NCBI GenBank assembly: GCA_963727575.1
Contig: CAVSIA010000029.1
Span: forward strand, 1 to 64,000
Origin: JAHQVI01 sp963727575
GTDB taxonomy: Bacteria > Pseudomonadota > Alphaproteobacteria > Rhizobiales > Rhodomicrobiaceae
DNA: 64,000 nt
Reading direction: 5' to 3'
Made by a program: the position numbers and the translations under genes. Below the pieces are notes generated by a model. The model saw nothing but the letters and a program-made list of their open reading frames with translations, was not told the DNA's origin and ran no database searches. Below, piece after piece: positions 18,433 to 30,348 of this stretch (the first letter of the stretch is position 1; each line of letters opens with the position of its first letter).

Positions 18433-19362
18433 ATGATTCAAATCTCAACCTACCCATGGCTAAAGTCATTGATGCGTGAAGTGTCGGCGCGCAAGGGGAG
18501 TCTTGCATGTATTACTGCCCTGTCGCTGTCGATCCAGGCCAATGCCCAGGAGATGTATTCGTTTAAGGATGACGGGCAACTGAACGGAGCCATGCTCAAA
18601 CTTGCTGAGCGAACCGCTGATAAGGTGTCTCCGCGCAAACCCTGCAAATTGCATATCGTCACCGTGGCCGGTGGCGGCGAATTGTTTACGAAGGACGCGT
18701 TCAAGAAGATGAATCTCGCGTTGGCGAAAGGCGTCGACCGGTCGGGACGCTGCGAGGTTCGCACGTATGAATTGGACCGCGATCGTGCCGATGCTCTCAT
18801 TAAGGCGATGAAGCTGCGGGGTACAACCGTGCTCATGCTGGAGGTGACCTACATCCCTCTCACCAACAACGTCGTGGCATTTGCCAAACTTCGCAATGGA
18901 ACGGGCCGCTTGATTGGGGAGAGCGCGCGCTACGATCTACCGGTTACAAAGGCCGCCTCGAAGGTACAACCCGTCGCCTCGATCACCGCCGCTCCGGCTA
19001 CGACGGCCTCCACTCCAGAAAAGACCCAGTTGCTGACCGAAGTTCATTTCGATCCGGGCAGCGCCGCTATCACCTATGTCGGCAATCAGAAGATCGGCCA
19101 GGCGATCGAAGCGATCAAGAAGCAGAAACCAAAACAGATCCGCATTCTGGGTTTCTCCGACTCCATCGGCAGTGAGGCAGCGAACAAGGCGATCGCCACG
19201 GCACGCGCTGCGAATGTTGCGCGGCTTCTTAAACAAAATGGGATAAACTTGCCGGTCGTCGTCGAGGGTAAGGGGGAGAAGGGTGGGCCCTATAATATTC
19301 CAGACAATCTCTCCGAGCCGCTGAACCGGTGCGTCGGCATTATTGCGGTTGGCGGCGAGTAG
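18433..19362 (+). CDS. OmpA-domain protein, probably exported
   Basis: A 309-residue protein. The C-terminal 110 residues form an OmpA/MotB peptidoglycan-binding domain: LTEVHFDPGSAAIT, then IRILGFSDSIGSEAANKAIATARAANVARLL and NRCVGII. The N-terminal part has a hydrophobic stretch (SLACITALSLSIQANAQ) that looks like an internal signal peptide ending at AQ. ATG 18433 is preceded by GAAG and is preferred over an earlier start at 18385. The middle domain (KLHIVTVAGGG to LEVTYIP) is not recognised. It stands alone after an AT-rich gap and beside IS elements, so it may be acquired; that is inference. Likely role: anchoring to the cell wall. Confidence 0.75.
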   Translation: MIQISTYPWLKSLMREVSARKGSLACITALSLSIQANAQEMYSFKDDGQLNGAMLKLAERTADKVSPRKPCKLHIVTVAGGGELFTKDAFKKMNLALAKGVDRSGRCEVRTYELDRDRADALIKAMKLRGTTVLMLEVTYIPLTNNVVAFAKLRNGTGRLIGESARYDLPVTKAASKVQPVASITAAPATTASTPEKTQLLTEVHFDPGSAAITYVGNQKIGQAIEAIKKQKPKQIRILGFSDSIGSEAANKAIATARAANVARLLKQNGINLPVVVEGKGEKGGPYNIPDNLSEPLNRCVGIIAVGGE

Positions 19363-19524
19363 GGGCCCCGATGCGCGTTCCCGCCGGCGAACGATGTCGC
19401 CCCGGAGCCGCTCTATCCCTTTGTTTCGGCACAGAATTTTTTCCAAAAGCCGCTTCGCATCGGCGCAATACGAAAACACCCGCCAGAGCGGCGGGCTTTC
19501 GCGGCGGCAATATTGGCGCGAGGT

Positions 19525-20004
19525 TCAGTTGAACTTCACATCCAGGATTTCATAGGATTTATGGCCGCGCGGCGTGACGACTTCCACCACGTCACCGGCG
19601 CGCTTGCCGATCATGGCGCGCGCGATCGGCGAGTTGATCGCGATCCGGCCGCCCCGCACGTCGGCCTCGTGCTCGCCGACGATCTGATAGGCCTGCTCCT
19701 CGTCGGTGTCCTCGTCGACGATCTTGATCGTCGCGCCGAATTTGACCGTGTCGCCCGACAGCTTCGAGACGTCGATCACATCCGCGCGGGAAAATTTGTC
19801 CTCCAGATCGGCCACGCGCGCCTCGTTCAGGCTCTGCGCTTCCTTGGCCGCATGATATTCGGCATTCTCCGAGAGGTCGCCATGCGCACGGGCTTCTTCG
19901 ATCGCCTTGATAATCCGCGGCCGCTCCACGGTTTTTAATTGTCTGATTTCGGCTTCCATCGCGGCATACCCTGCCTCGGTCATCGGAATCTTCTCGAAAG
20001 ACAT
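19525..20004 (-). CDS. greA: Transcription elongation factor GreA
   Basis: A 159-residue GreA. The N-terminal coiled coil carries ARAHGDLSENAEYHAAKEAQ, which reaches into the RNA polymerase secondary channel and triggers cleavage of backtracked RNA; the C-terminal FKBP-like domain ends HKSYEILDVKFN. Start chosen at ATG 20002-20004 (MSFEKIPMT), preceded by AGGGAGAA. It lies 78 bp downstream of carB on the same strand, the usual alphaproteobacterial order. Intact and of normal length. Confidence 0.95.
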   Translation of the reverse strand: MSFEKIPMTEAGYAAMEAEIRQLKTVERPRIIKAIEEARAHGDLSENAEYHAAKEAQSLNEARVADLEDKFSRADVIDVSKLSGDTVKFGATIKIVDEDTDEEQAYQIVGEHEADVRGGRIAINSPIARAMIGKRAGDVVEVVTPRGHKSYEILDVKFN

Positions 20005-20081
20005 TCCCAAATTCTCCCTTGGCCCTCGAACCTCCCCAGGCCAATCTTCTGTCAGCGATTTTATTGAAACGAAAATGGAGG

Positions 20082-23444
<3,363 letters not shown>

Positions 23445-23740
23445 GAAATGTCAGTGATTGGTTCCGTGCGCTTATATCGGAAACCCGCCGAGTTTCAACA
23501 AGGAGCTGTAGCCGGCGGAGGGATTCCAGGCGATTTTAGCGATTTTCCACTCCGAATAACCTGCGACGCCGGATACCAGTTTTGCCCCGGTGGGCGATGA
23601 AATCCGCAAGACTTAACGCAACGGCGCTGCTATCGCAGGGCCGTCGGTCTTACGCACTCAGCTTACGACATAGTGACATCGCGTAAACTGTTTTAAAGTC
23701 GCGTGCACCGGGCGGGGGCTGCCGGTGGGAGGGAGAGGCT

Positions 23741-24190
23741 ATGCGGTATGTCGTATCGGCGCTGGTCGCGCTGGGATTTCTGGTTCTCGCTTCGACGGCG
23801 AATGCGAGGCTCTGCTTCGGCACCGGCGAGCGCTTGACCTTTGTTCGCAGCCTCGACATCAAGAGCCCGGAGAACGAGCCGCTCTACCTCGCGCGCCTGC
23901 TGCGGACCGAATGCCTGCTGCTGCCCTATGCGATCGAGGATCTCGGCTATGTGCTCGCAGTCTCCGGCTCCGACCGCTATTACAAGCTGACGGACGAGGA
24001 GATCACCCGATTCCAGGCTGGCGGCGGTCTGCCCAAGCCCTTGCCGGACTATCAAATGTCGCTGGTCGACCGGCTTTTCGGCCATGCCCTATGGATCTTC
24101 CTGCCGGTCGTTCTGCTATGGACGTTCATGCCGTGGAAGCGGATCCTGCCGTGGGGTCGCCGCAAGATCAGCGCGGGAGGGAAGACATGA
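23741..24190 (+). CDS. Hypothetical exported or membrane protein
   Basis: A 149-residue protein with a signal peptide (MRYVVSALVALGFLVLASTANA) and a C-terminal membrane helix (LWIFLPVVLLWTFMPW). Between them lies a periplasmic part with two cysteines (RLCFGTGER and RTECLLLPYAIED). It overlaps the next gene by 4 bp (ATGA), so the two are co-translated. GGGAGAG upstream of ATG 23741 is a ribosome site. I do not recognise the family. Confidence 0.7.
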   Translation: MRYVVSALVALGFLVLASTANARLCFGTGERLTFVRSLDIKSPENEPLYLARLLRTECLLLPYAIEDLGYVLAVSGSDRYYKLTDEEITRFQAGGGLPKPLPDYQMSLVDRLFGHALWIFLPVVLLWTFMPWKRILPWGRRKISAGGKT

Positions 24191-24498
24191 TCGTGCGCCT
24201 CTGGCGCGGCCGCGCCGATCCCGCCAGGCCCGACGCCTATCCGCAGCACTTTCGCGAAAACGTCCTGCCGGAGCTCCGGGCGACGCCGGGATTTCTCCGC
24301 GCATTCCTGTCCCGCCGCGAAGAGGACGGCCTCATCGAGTTTCTCGTTGAAACGCAATGGGCGGGCATCGAAGCGATCCGGGCCTTTGCCGGCGACGCCA
24401 TCGATCGGGCGGTGGTCGAGTCGGGCGCGGTGGCTGCGCTGGTCGATTACGACGCCACCGTCCAGCATTTCGAGGCCGTCGAGGAGGCTTCACTCTAA
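24187..24498 (+). CDS. Antibiotic-biosynthesis-monooxygenase (ABM) domain-like protein
   Basis: A 103-residue soluble protein with the ferredoxin-like pattern of ABM proteins: MIVRLWRGRADP, then TPGFLRAFLSRREEDG, then EFLVETQWAGIEAIRAFAGD. ABM members are small dimeric enzymes or stress proteins of mixed function (heme degradation, quinone oxidation). No heme ligands can be assigned here. Its start overlaps the stop of the upstream membrane protein gene. The fold call is moderate and the function is open. Confidence 0.6.
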   Translation: MIVRLWRGRADPARPDAYPQHFRENVLPELRATPGFLRAFLSRREEDGLIEFLVETQWAGIEAIRAFAGDAIDRAVVESGAVAALVDYDATVQHFEAVEEASL

Positions 24499-24694
24499 AG
24501 GGGGTCAGCGGCTATTTCGCTTGACCGGTCCGGTGAAAATGGACATGTTGCGGGCCATGATGACAGTAAATCGCTCAGGCATCATCATCTGCATTATTAT
24601 CGCGCGCTAACATAACGCTGGCGCGGCCGTTCCCCTTTTCTTTTCGAAAACCGAGAATCGAACGACGCGCCCGGCGAGCCAGGAGACCGGCCCG

Positions 24695-26140
24695 GTGGTG
24701 CTTAAGCTTTACAATACCCGCACGCGGCAGAAAGAAGAGTTTCAGCCGCTCGATCCGAGCAATGTGCGGATGTATGTCTGCGGCCCGACTGTTTACGACT
24801 TCGCCCATATCGGCAATGCGCGGCCCATCATCGTCTTCGACGTGCTCTTCCGGCTGCTCCGCCATCTTTACGGCCCGGACCATGTCACCTATGCCCGCAA
24901 CATTACGGACGTGGACGACAAGATCAACGCGCGGGCGGCGGAAGAAGGCGTACCGATCCGCGAGCTCACCGAACGGACGGTGACGCAGTTCCACGAGGAT
25001 GTCGCGGCGCTGGGCTGCCTGATGCCGACCGTCGAGCCGCGCGCGACGGACCACATCGAAGAAATGAAGACGATGATCGAGAGGCTGGTGGCAAAGGGCT
25101 GCGCCTATGTCGCCGAGGATCACGTCCTGTTCCACGTCGCCTCGATGCCGGATTACGGACAGCTCGCGCGCCGCTCGCTCGATGAAATGCAGGCCGGCGC
25201 GCGGGTGGAAGTCGCGCCGTACAAGCGCGATCCGATGGATTTCGTGCTGTGGAAGCCGTCGAAGGAGGGCGAGCCGGGCTGGCCGTCGCCCTGCGGCATC
25301 GCGGCGCCGGGACGGCCGGGCTGGCATATCGAGTGCTCGGCGATGTCGGAAAAGCATCTCGGCACGGTCTTCGACATCCACGGCGGCGGCATCGATCTGG
25401 TGTTCCCGCACCATGAGAACGAGGTGGCCCAAAGCCGCTGCGCCCATGGCACCGACATCATGGCCAACATCTGGATGCATAACGGCTTTCTCCAGGTCGA
25501 AGGGCAGAAGATGTCCAAGAGCCTGGGGAATTTCTTCACCATCCACGAGTTGTTGAACACGAACCATTTTCACGGGCAATGGCGGGGTGAGCACTTGCGG
25601 CTGGCCATGTTGATGACCCAATACCGGCAGCCGACAGACTTTACCGCCGAGAAACTGCAGGAAGCGCGCACCGTTCTTCGAAACTATGCCCAGGCCATCC
25701 GAGGCTTCGATCCGCGGAAAACACTCGCCAATTCGACGATCATCGATGCGCTGAACGACGATCTGAATACGCCGGAAGTCCGAATGGAAATGGATCGCCT
25801 GGCCAAGGCCGCGCGATCCGCGGACGGCGATGGCAATGTTGCCATTCAGGCCAAGAGAGAGCTGATCTGGGCGCTCGGCATGCTGGGCTTCGACAATTTC
25901 GTGACGAGATACACGAAAGAGAATCGAGAACGCGATCTGGCCGCCGAAGCCGCCGAAAAGGGCATCGACGTCGATCGAATCAAGGGGTCCATCGAAGCCC
26001 GCCTCGCCGCCCGCAAAGCCAAAGACTGGGCCGAGGCCGACCGGATTCGCGATGAGCTGGTGGCGATGGGCGTTTCGCTCAACGACGCCAAAGACCCCGA
26101 GACGGGCGAGATCGTCACGACCTGGGAGATCGCGCAGTGA
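24695..26140 (+). CDS. cysS: Cysteinyl-tRNA synthetase
   Basis: A 481-residue class I aminoacyl-tRNA synthetase charging tRNA-Cys. The HIGH motif is in CGPTVYDFAHIGNARP (zinc-binding Cys29), further zinc-site residues lie in HIECSAM and FPHHENEVAQ, and KMSKSLGNFF is the KMSKS loop. The C-terminal helical DALR/anticodon part is complete. Start is GTG 24695 or the next GTG at 24698, with AGGAGA at 24681-24686. GTG 24698 would give 480 residues. The DUF559 gene follows directly. Confidence 0.96.
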   Translation: MVLKLYNTRTRQKEEFQPLDPSNVRMYVCGPTVYDFAHIGNARPIIVFDVLFRLLRHLYGPDHVTYARNITDVDDKINARAAEEGVPIRELTERTVTQFHEDVAALGCLMPTVEPRATDHIEEMKTMIERLVAKGCAYVAEDHVLFHVASMPDYGQLARRSLDEMQAGARVEVAPYKRDPMDFVLWKPSKEGEPGWPSPCGIAAPGRPGWHIECSAMSEKHLGTVFDIHGGGIDLVFPHHENEVAQSRCAHGTDIMANIWMHNGFLQVEGQKMSKSLGNFFTIHELLNTNHFHGQWRGEHLRLAMLMTQYRQPTDFTAEKLQEARTVLRNYAQAIRGFDPRKTLANSTIIDALNDDLNTPEVRMEMDRLAKAARSADGDGNVAIQAKRELIWALGMLGFDNFVTRYTKENRERDLAAEAAEKGIDVDRIKGSIEARLAARKAKDWAEADRIRDELVAMGVSLNDAKDPETGEIVTTWEIAQ

Positions 26141-26149
26141 CGGAAGAAA

Positions 26150-26380
26150 AGCCCCCTCACCCGGCCGCTGCGCGTCCGCCCTCTCCCGCGAGGGGAGAGG
26201 GCAAGGCCCGTCGTCGGAATGGGGCGGGAGTCAAAGAAGGGCTGGTGAGCATCGGGGCGCGGTTTCGGCGCATGGAGACGAAGGGTCAGGCAGCCCAATC
26301 CCCACAGCAACGCGCGGCTCAGCCCTCTCCCCCCGCGGGAGAGGGCGGCGGACGGCGAAGCCGGTCGCCGGGTGAGGGGG
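26150..26380. repeat. Inverted pair of REP-like palindromes (REPIN-like)
   Basis: Two related palindromic units face each other. The first (about 26150-26205) reads CCCCTCACCCGGCCGCTGCG, then CCCTCTCCCGCGAGGGGAGA. The second (about 26318-26380) is the same in reverse orientation, ending GGTCGCCGGGTGAGGGGG. About 110 bp separate them. Both contain a GGGAGAGGG/CCCTCTCCC stem. Paired REP sequences in this layout move as non-autonomous elements. Here they lie between cysS and the DUF559 domain. Confidence 0.65.
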
Positions 26381-26775
26381 ATCTTTCGGCGAAGGCATCC
26401 GAACACCGTGAGCAGACTGAAGCTCGCGCAAATAGAGCCAGAGACACCGCGCGGAAGCTGCGCAGAGACATGACCGACGCCGAGCGCAAGCTCTGGTCGC
26501 TGCTGCGCAATCGCAAACTCGCCGGCCATAAATTCCGCCGCCAAGTGCCTGTCGGTCCTTACGTCGCTGACTTCCTCAGCTTCGAAGCCCGTCTGATCGT
26601 CGAAGCCGATGGCGGCCAACACGCCGCCGCAACAAGCGACGGGCAACGCGACGCATGGTTCGCAGCCCAAGGCTACCGCATTCTCCGCTTCTGGAATTCA
26701 GACATCCTGGCCAATCCAGACGGCGTCCTCGCGCGCCTGACCGAGCAGGAAGCAACAATGGAGGTCGCCCGATGA
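26272..26775 (+). CDS. DUF559 endonuclease-like protein
   Basis: The C-terminal part is a DUF559 domain of the Vsr/PD-(D/E)xK nuclease fold: ARKLRRDMTDAERKLWSLLR, then KFRRQVPVGPYVADFLSF, and IVEADGGQH with the likely catalytic acidic residues. Cellular role of the family is unknown. The open frame begins at GTG 26137, overlapping the cysS stop, but its first 85 codons are made of REP-like sequence; ATG 26272 lies between the two repeats and is used here, without certainty. The next gene overlaps by 4 bp. Confidence 0.65.
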   Translation: METKGQAAQSPQQRAAQPSPPAGEGGGRRSRSPGEGDLSAKASEHREQTEARANRARDTARKLRRDMTDAERKLWSLLRNRKLAGHKFRRQVPVGPYVADFLSFEARLIVEADGGQHAAATSDGQRDAWFAAQGYRILRFWNSDILANPDGVLARLTEQEATMEVAR

Positions 26776-27170
26776 CCGAGCGCATGATCGACCATATGAG
26801 CCTGAGCGCCGCCGACTTCGCAGGCATGCTCGCCTTTTACGAGAAGGCGCTCGCCCCGCTCGGCATCACGGCACTGATGCGCTTCGGCAAGGACGTCACC
26901 GGCGGATATGAGGTCGCCGGGCTCGGCGGAACCAAGCCGTTCCTGTGGATCGCCGGCGCCGGCAAGACCGAGCCGCGCATGCACCTCGCCATCCGCGCCG
27001 ACACGCATGAGGAGGTCGACGCGTTCTACAAGGCGGCGCTCGCAGCCGGCGGCACGGACAACGGCGCTCCCGGCATTCGCCCGCAGTATCACCCCAACTA
27101 TTACGGCGCCTTCGTCATCGACCCCGAGGGGCACAACCTCGAGGCCGTGTGCCACAAGGAAACGAAATGA
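26772..27170 (+). CDS. VOC family protein (glyoxalase/bleomycin-resistance fold)
   Basis: A 132-residue single-domain VOC protein: MIDHMSLSAADFAGMLAFYE at the N-terminus (metal-ligand His in the first strand) and AFVIDPEGHNLEAVCH at the C-terminus (metal-ligand Glu). Small VOC proteins are lyases, isomerases or binding proteins; the substrate cannot be told. It overlaps both neighbours (ATGA junctions with DUF559 and with the GFA gene), so the three are translationally coupled. Confidence 0.8.
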   Translation: MTERMIDHMSLSAADFAGMLAFYEKALAPLGITALMRFGKDVTGGYEVAGLGGTKPFLWIAGAGKTEPRMHLAIRADTHEEVDAFYKAALAAGGTDNGAPGIRPQYHPNYYGAFVIDPEGHNLEAVCHKETK

Positions 27171-27625
27171 GCGAGCCCCAGTCCTATGCCGGCGGCTGCC
27201 AGTGCGGCGCGGTGCGCTACATCATCCGCGGTGAGCTGCTCGACCCGCATATCTGTCATTGCCGGATGTGCCAGAAGGCGTTCGGCTCGTTTTTTGCCCC
27301 GCTTGTCGGCTTTGAGCGCGACCAGATCGAATGGACGCATGGGACGCCGGCCATTTACCGCAGCTCAACGATTGCCGAGCGCGGCTTTTGCCGGGACTGC
27401 GGAACGCCGCTAACCCTCGGCGATCTTGGCAGCCCCAAACTGAGCGTCTCGATCGGCAGTCTCGACAAGCCGGAGCGGGTAAAGCCCGGCCGACAATGCG
27501 GCATGGAGAGGCGAATGCCCTGGTTCGGCGAGTTGGCCGATCTGCCGGGATCGCGCACGGAGGACGACACGCCCGCCGAGATCCTCGCGGAGCTGAAAAC
27601 CAACCAGCATCCGGATCACGAGTAA
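27167..27625 (+). CDS. GFA family (CENP-V/Gfa-like) zinc protein
   Basis: A 152-residue protein of the glutathione-dependent formaldehyde-activating (GFA) family. The zinc cysteines are seen in GGCQCGAVRY, ICHCRMCQKAFG and GFCRDCGTPL. The family was named for S-hydroxymethyl-glutathione synthase, but most members are of unproven function. The start ATG 27167 overlaps the stop of the VOC gene by 4 bp. A 73-bp gap separates it from cimA. Confidence 0.85.
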   Translation: MSEPQSYAGGCQCGAVRYIIRGELLDPHICHCRMCQKAFGSFFAPLVGFERDQIEWTHGTPAIYRSSTIAERGFCRDCGTPLTLGDLGSPKLSVSIGSLDKPERVKPGRQCGMERRMPWFGELADLPGSRTEDDTPAEILAELKTNQHPDHE

Positions 27626-27698
27626 ACCGTCAAACCCGCGCACGATCTTCACGGTCTGCGCGGGACACCGACCGGCGAGAAAAAACGGAATTGGAACG

Positions 27699-29318
27699 AT
27701 GAGCAGGGAGCGGCTTTACCTTTTCGACACCACGCTGCGCGACGGCGCGCAGACGCAGGGCGTGACGTTTTCGGTGGAGGACAAGCTGCTGATCGCGCGC
27801 ACGCTCGACGATCTCGGCATCGACTATGTCGAGGGCGGCTATCCCGGCGCCAACCCGACCGACACAGCGCTGTTCGCCGAGAAGCGCGGCCTGAAGAACG
27901 CGAAGCTGACCGCGTTCGGCATGACCAAGCGCGCAGGCCGCTCGGCCTCCAACGATCCCGGCTTCGGCGTTATACTCGACGCGCAGGCGGACGCAGTCTG
28001 CCTGGTTGCCAAGAGCTGGGACTATCACGTCCAGGTCGCGCTGGGCATCACCAACGAGGAGAACCTGGATTCGATCGCGGAGTCGGTCCGCGCCGTCGTC
28101 GTCGCCGGCCGCGAGGCGATGATCGACTGCGAGCATTTCTTTGACGGCTATAAGGCCAACCGCGCCTATGCGCTCGCCTGCGTCAAGACCGCCTATGCAG
28201 CGGGCGCGCGCTGGGTCGTGCTCTGCGACACCAATGGCGGCACGCTGCCGCATGAGGTCGAGACGATCGTCACCGACGTCGCCGCGAACATTCCCGGCGA
28301 CCATCTCGGCATCCATACGCATAACGACACCGAAAACGCCGTCGCCAACACCCTCGTCGCGATCCGGGCGGGCGCGCGCCAGGTGCAGGGCACGCTCAAC
28401 GGCATCGGCGAGCGCTGCGGCAATGCCAACCTGACGTCGATCATCCCGACGCTGCTGCTGAAACCGGATTTCGCCGGCCGCTTCGAGACCGGCGTAACGA
28501 TGGAGCGGCTCAAATGGCTGACCCATGCCTCGAGGCTGCTTGACGAAGTGCTGAGCCGCTCGCCGGACCGTCAGGCGCCCTATGTCGGCGAGTCCGCCTT
28601 CGCCACCAAGGCCGGCATTCACGCCTCGGCGATCATGAAGGACCCGCAGACCTACGAGCACGTCCCGCCCGAGGCGGTCGGCAACAGTCGCCGGATGCTC
28701 GTCTCCAATCAGGCCGGGCGTTCCAATATCCTCGCCGAGCTGGAACGCATCGGCATCCACATGCAGCCGGACGACCCGGATATCGGCGTGCTGCTCGACG
28801 CGGTGAAGCAGCGCGAGTCGATCGGCTATGCTTATGAAGCTGCCGGCGCCTCTTTCGAGCTGCTGGCGCGCCGCACATTCGGCGAAGTGCCGGAGTTTTT
28901 CCGGGTGGAGAGCTTCCGTGTCATGGTCGAGCGCCGGCACAATGCGCTAGGCGAGCTGGTGACCGTGTCCGAGGCGACCGTCAAGACCTTCGTCGCCGGC
29001 GACACCGTGATGAATGTCGGCGAAGGCAACGGCCCGGTCCACGCGCTCGACAAGGCGCTGCGCCGCGATCTCGGCAAGTATCAGGACTATATCGACGGCA
29101 TCGAGCTGGTGGACTATAAGGTCCGTATTCTGACGGGCGGCACCGATGCGGTCACACGCGTGCTGATCGAGACCCTCGATCGCGACACCGGCGAGAGGTG
29201 GTTTACGGTCGGTGTTTCGCCCAATATCGTCGATGCATCCTTCGAGGCGCTTACCAATTCCATCACCTATAAGCTCCTGAAGAACAAGGCCCCCGCCCCC
29301 GAGGCGCTGGCCGCATGA
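27699..29318 (+). CDS. cimA: Citramalate synthase
   Basis: A 539-residue enzyme of the DRE-TIM metallolyase family, condensing pyruvate with acetyl-CoA to (R)-citramalate in the threonine-independent isoleucine route. The signature FDTTLRDGAQTQGVTFSVED and the metal ligands in GIHTHNDTENAVAN are clear, followed by GTLNGIGERCGNANL. The C-terminal LeuA-type regulatory domain (VKTFVAGDTVMNVGEGNGPV) binds the feedback inhibitor, usually isoleucine. The alternative, 2-isopropylmalate synthase, is less likely because of the motif forms. DUF423 follows by 9 bp. Confidence 0.92.
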   Translation: MSRERLYLFDTTLRDGAQTQGVTFSVEDKLLIARTLDDLGIDYVEGGYPGANPTDTALFAEKRGLKNAKLTAFGMTKRAGRSASNDPGFGVILDAQADAVCLVAKSWDYHVQVALGITNEENLDSIAESVRAVVVAGREAMIDCEHFFDGYKANRAYALACVKTAYAAGARWVVLCDTNGGTLPHEVETIVTDVAANIPGDHLGIHTHNDTENAVANTLVAIRAGARQVQGTLNGIGERCGNANLTSIIPTLLLKPDFAGRFETGVTMERLKWLTHASRLLDEVLSRSPDRQAPYVGESAFATKAGIHASAIMKDPQTYEHVPPEAVGNSRRMLVSNQAGRSNILAELERIGIHMQPDDPDIGVLLDAVKQRESIGYAYEAAGASFELLARRTFGEVPEFFRVESFRVMVERRHNALGELVTVSEATVKTFVAGDTVMNVGEGNGPVHALDKALRRDLGKYQDYIDGIELVDYKVRILTGGTDAVTRVLIETLDRDTGERWFTVGVSPNIVDASFEALTNSITYKLLKNKAPAPEALAA

Positions 29319-29327
29319 GGACAAGCG

Positions 29328-29741
29328 ATGTTTCGCATCTGGCTTTTCGTCGCCGGGCTCGTGGCCCTTGCCGCAGTGCTTGCAGCGGCGCATGGCGCGC
29401 ACGAGCTTAACCGCTACGCGCTGTTTCCAACGGCCGCGAAGATCTACGACACGGCGCAACTCTTCCACATGGTCCACGCCATCGCCCTGTTCGGCGTGGC
29501 AATCATGCTGGCCACCACGGAAGGGCGGCGGAACGCCTGGTCGACCGCGATGCTGAACCTTTCGGCGTTCGCGTTCCTGGCCGGCATCGCCATGTTCTCC
29601 GGCGGCATCTACTACCATGTGCTGCGCGGCATCGAGCCGAGCATCCCGATCGTCCCCGCAGGCGGCGTGTCGTTCATGGTCGGCTGGGCGGCGCTGGCGC
29701 TGTCGGCGTTCGGTTACCGGCGGGTCGTTCAGGAAGCCTGA
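29328..29741 (+). CDS. DUF423 family membrane protein
   Basis: A 137-residue protein with four membrane helices. The first has the typical AAAHGAHELN stretch and the second contains FHMVHAIALFGVA, followed by FSGGIYYHVLRG, all characteristic of DUF423 (YgdD-like). Function unknown. It begins 9 bp after cimA and is probably in the same transcript. The following 196 bp, to 29937, hold no supported feature. Confidence 0.85.
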   Translation: MFRIWLFVAGLVALAAVLAAAHGAHELNRYALFPTAAKIYDTAQLFHMVHAIALFGVAIMLATTEGRRNAWSTAMLNLSAFAFLAGIAMFSGGIYYHVLRGIEPSIPIVPAGGVSFMVGWAALALSAFGYRRVVQEA

Positions 29742-29937
29742 GCGGAGGCCGCTCCGGTGGCCGCGGACCTCCTGTTAGGTGTCGCCCCGGATGAAGCGGA
29801 GCCAAGGTCCGGGAACCAATCGCCTCTCGGTGAGCGATCGGCGGACGAAATGCGATTAGGCCCCCGCTGAGACGGATCGCGCTTGTTTGGCCGCAATTTC
29901 TAACGATCAACCGGCATCCACTTGATCGAAAATTGCT

Positions 29938-30282
29938 CTACACGGCATCCGCGGAACCGGGCCCGCCTTCCTTCCCGCTTGGGTCGGAGGAGAGCAGGTC
30001 TTCATAAAGGCCGAACACCTCGTTTTGATCCTCGCCCGGATCGCAGATCGCATAAAGCGTGCCGAACACCGCCTCGTAGGCGGCATGACGGAGGACGAGT
30101 TGAAGGTCGCAGGGTGAGACGCCTTGCGCCAGCATCCGTTCGATCGCCGGCCCGGTATCGGCGAACGGCGCCTGCGGACCGCCACGGCAACCCCGGACGA
30201 TGGTGTCGAGCGCATCGTCACGCAGGATGGCGTTGATGACGTCCCGCCAGAGATAGTCGAGCAATTCCTGTCTCGTCGCCAT
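29938..30282 (-). CDS. Hypothetical protein
   Basis: A 114-residue soluble protein starting MATRQELLDYLWRDVINAIL, mostly helical, with LVLRHAAYEAVFGTLYAICD in the middle. There is no signal peptide or membrane helix. I do not recognise the family. It lies on the opposite strand to DUF423 and on the same strand as ispA, 66 bp downstream of it. The codon pattern fits a real gene. Confidence 0.55.
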   Translation of the reverse strand: MATRQELLDYLWRDVINAILRDDALDTIVRGCRGGPQAPFADTGPAIERMLAQGVSPCDLQLVLRHAAYEAVFGTLYAICDPGEDQNEVFGLYEDLLSSDPSGKEGGPGSADAV

Positions 30283-30348
30283 TGCCGTCCAGACGCTCCC
30301 CAGGTTCAGCCATCGGTAAATGTGCGCCGTCCGTCGCCGGATGCGGCC

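Noticed and set aside
26137..26271. Long N-terminal extension of the DUF559 protein
   Set aside because: It is encoded by REP-like palindromes and is not expected to be conserved, so a start at 26272 was used.
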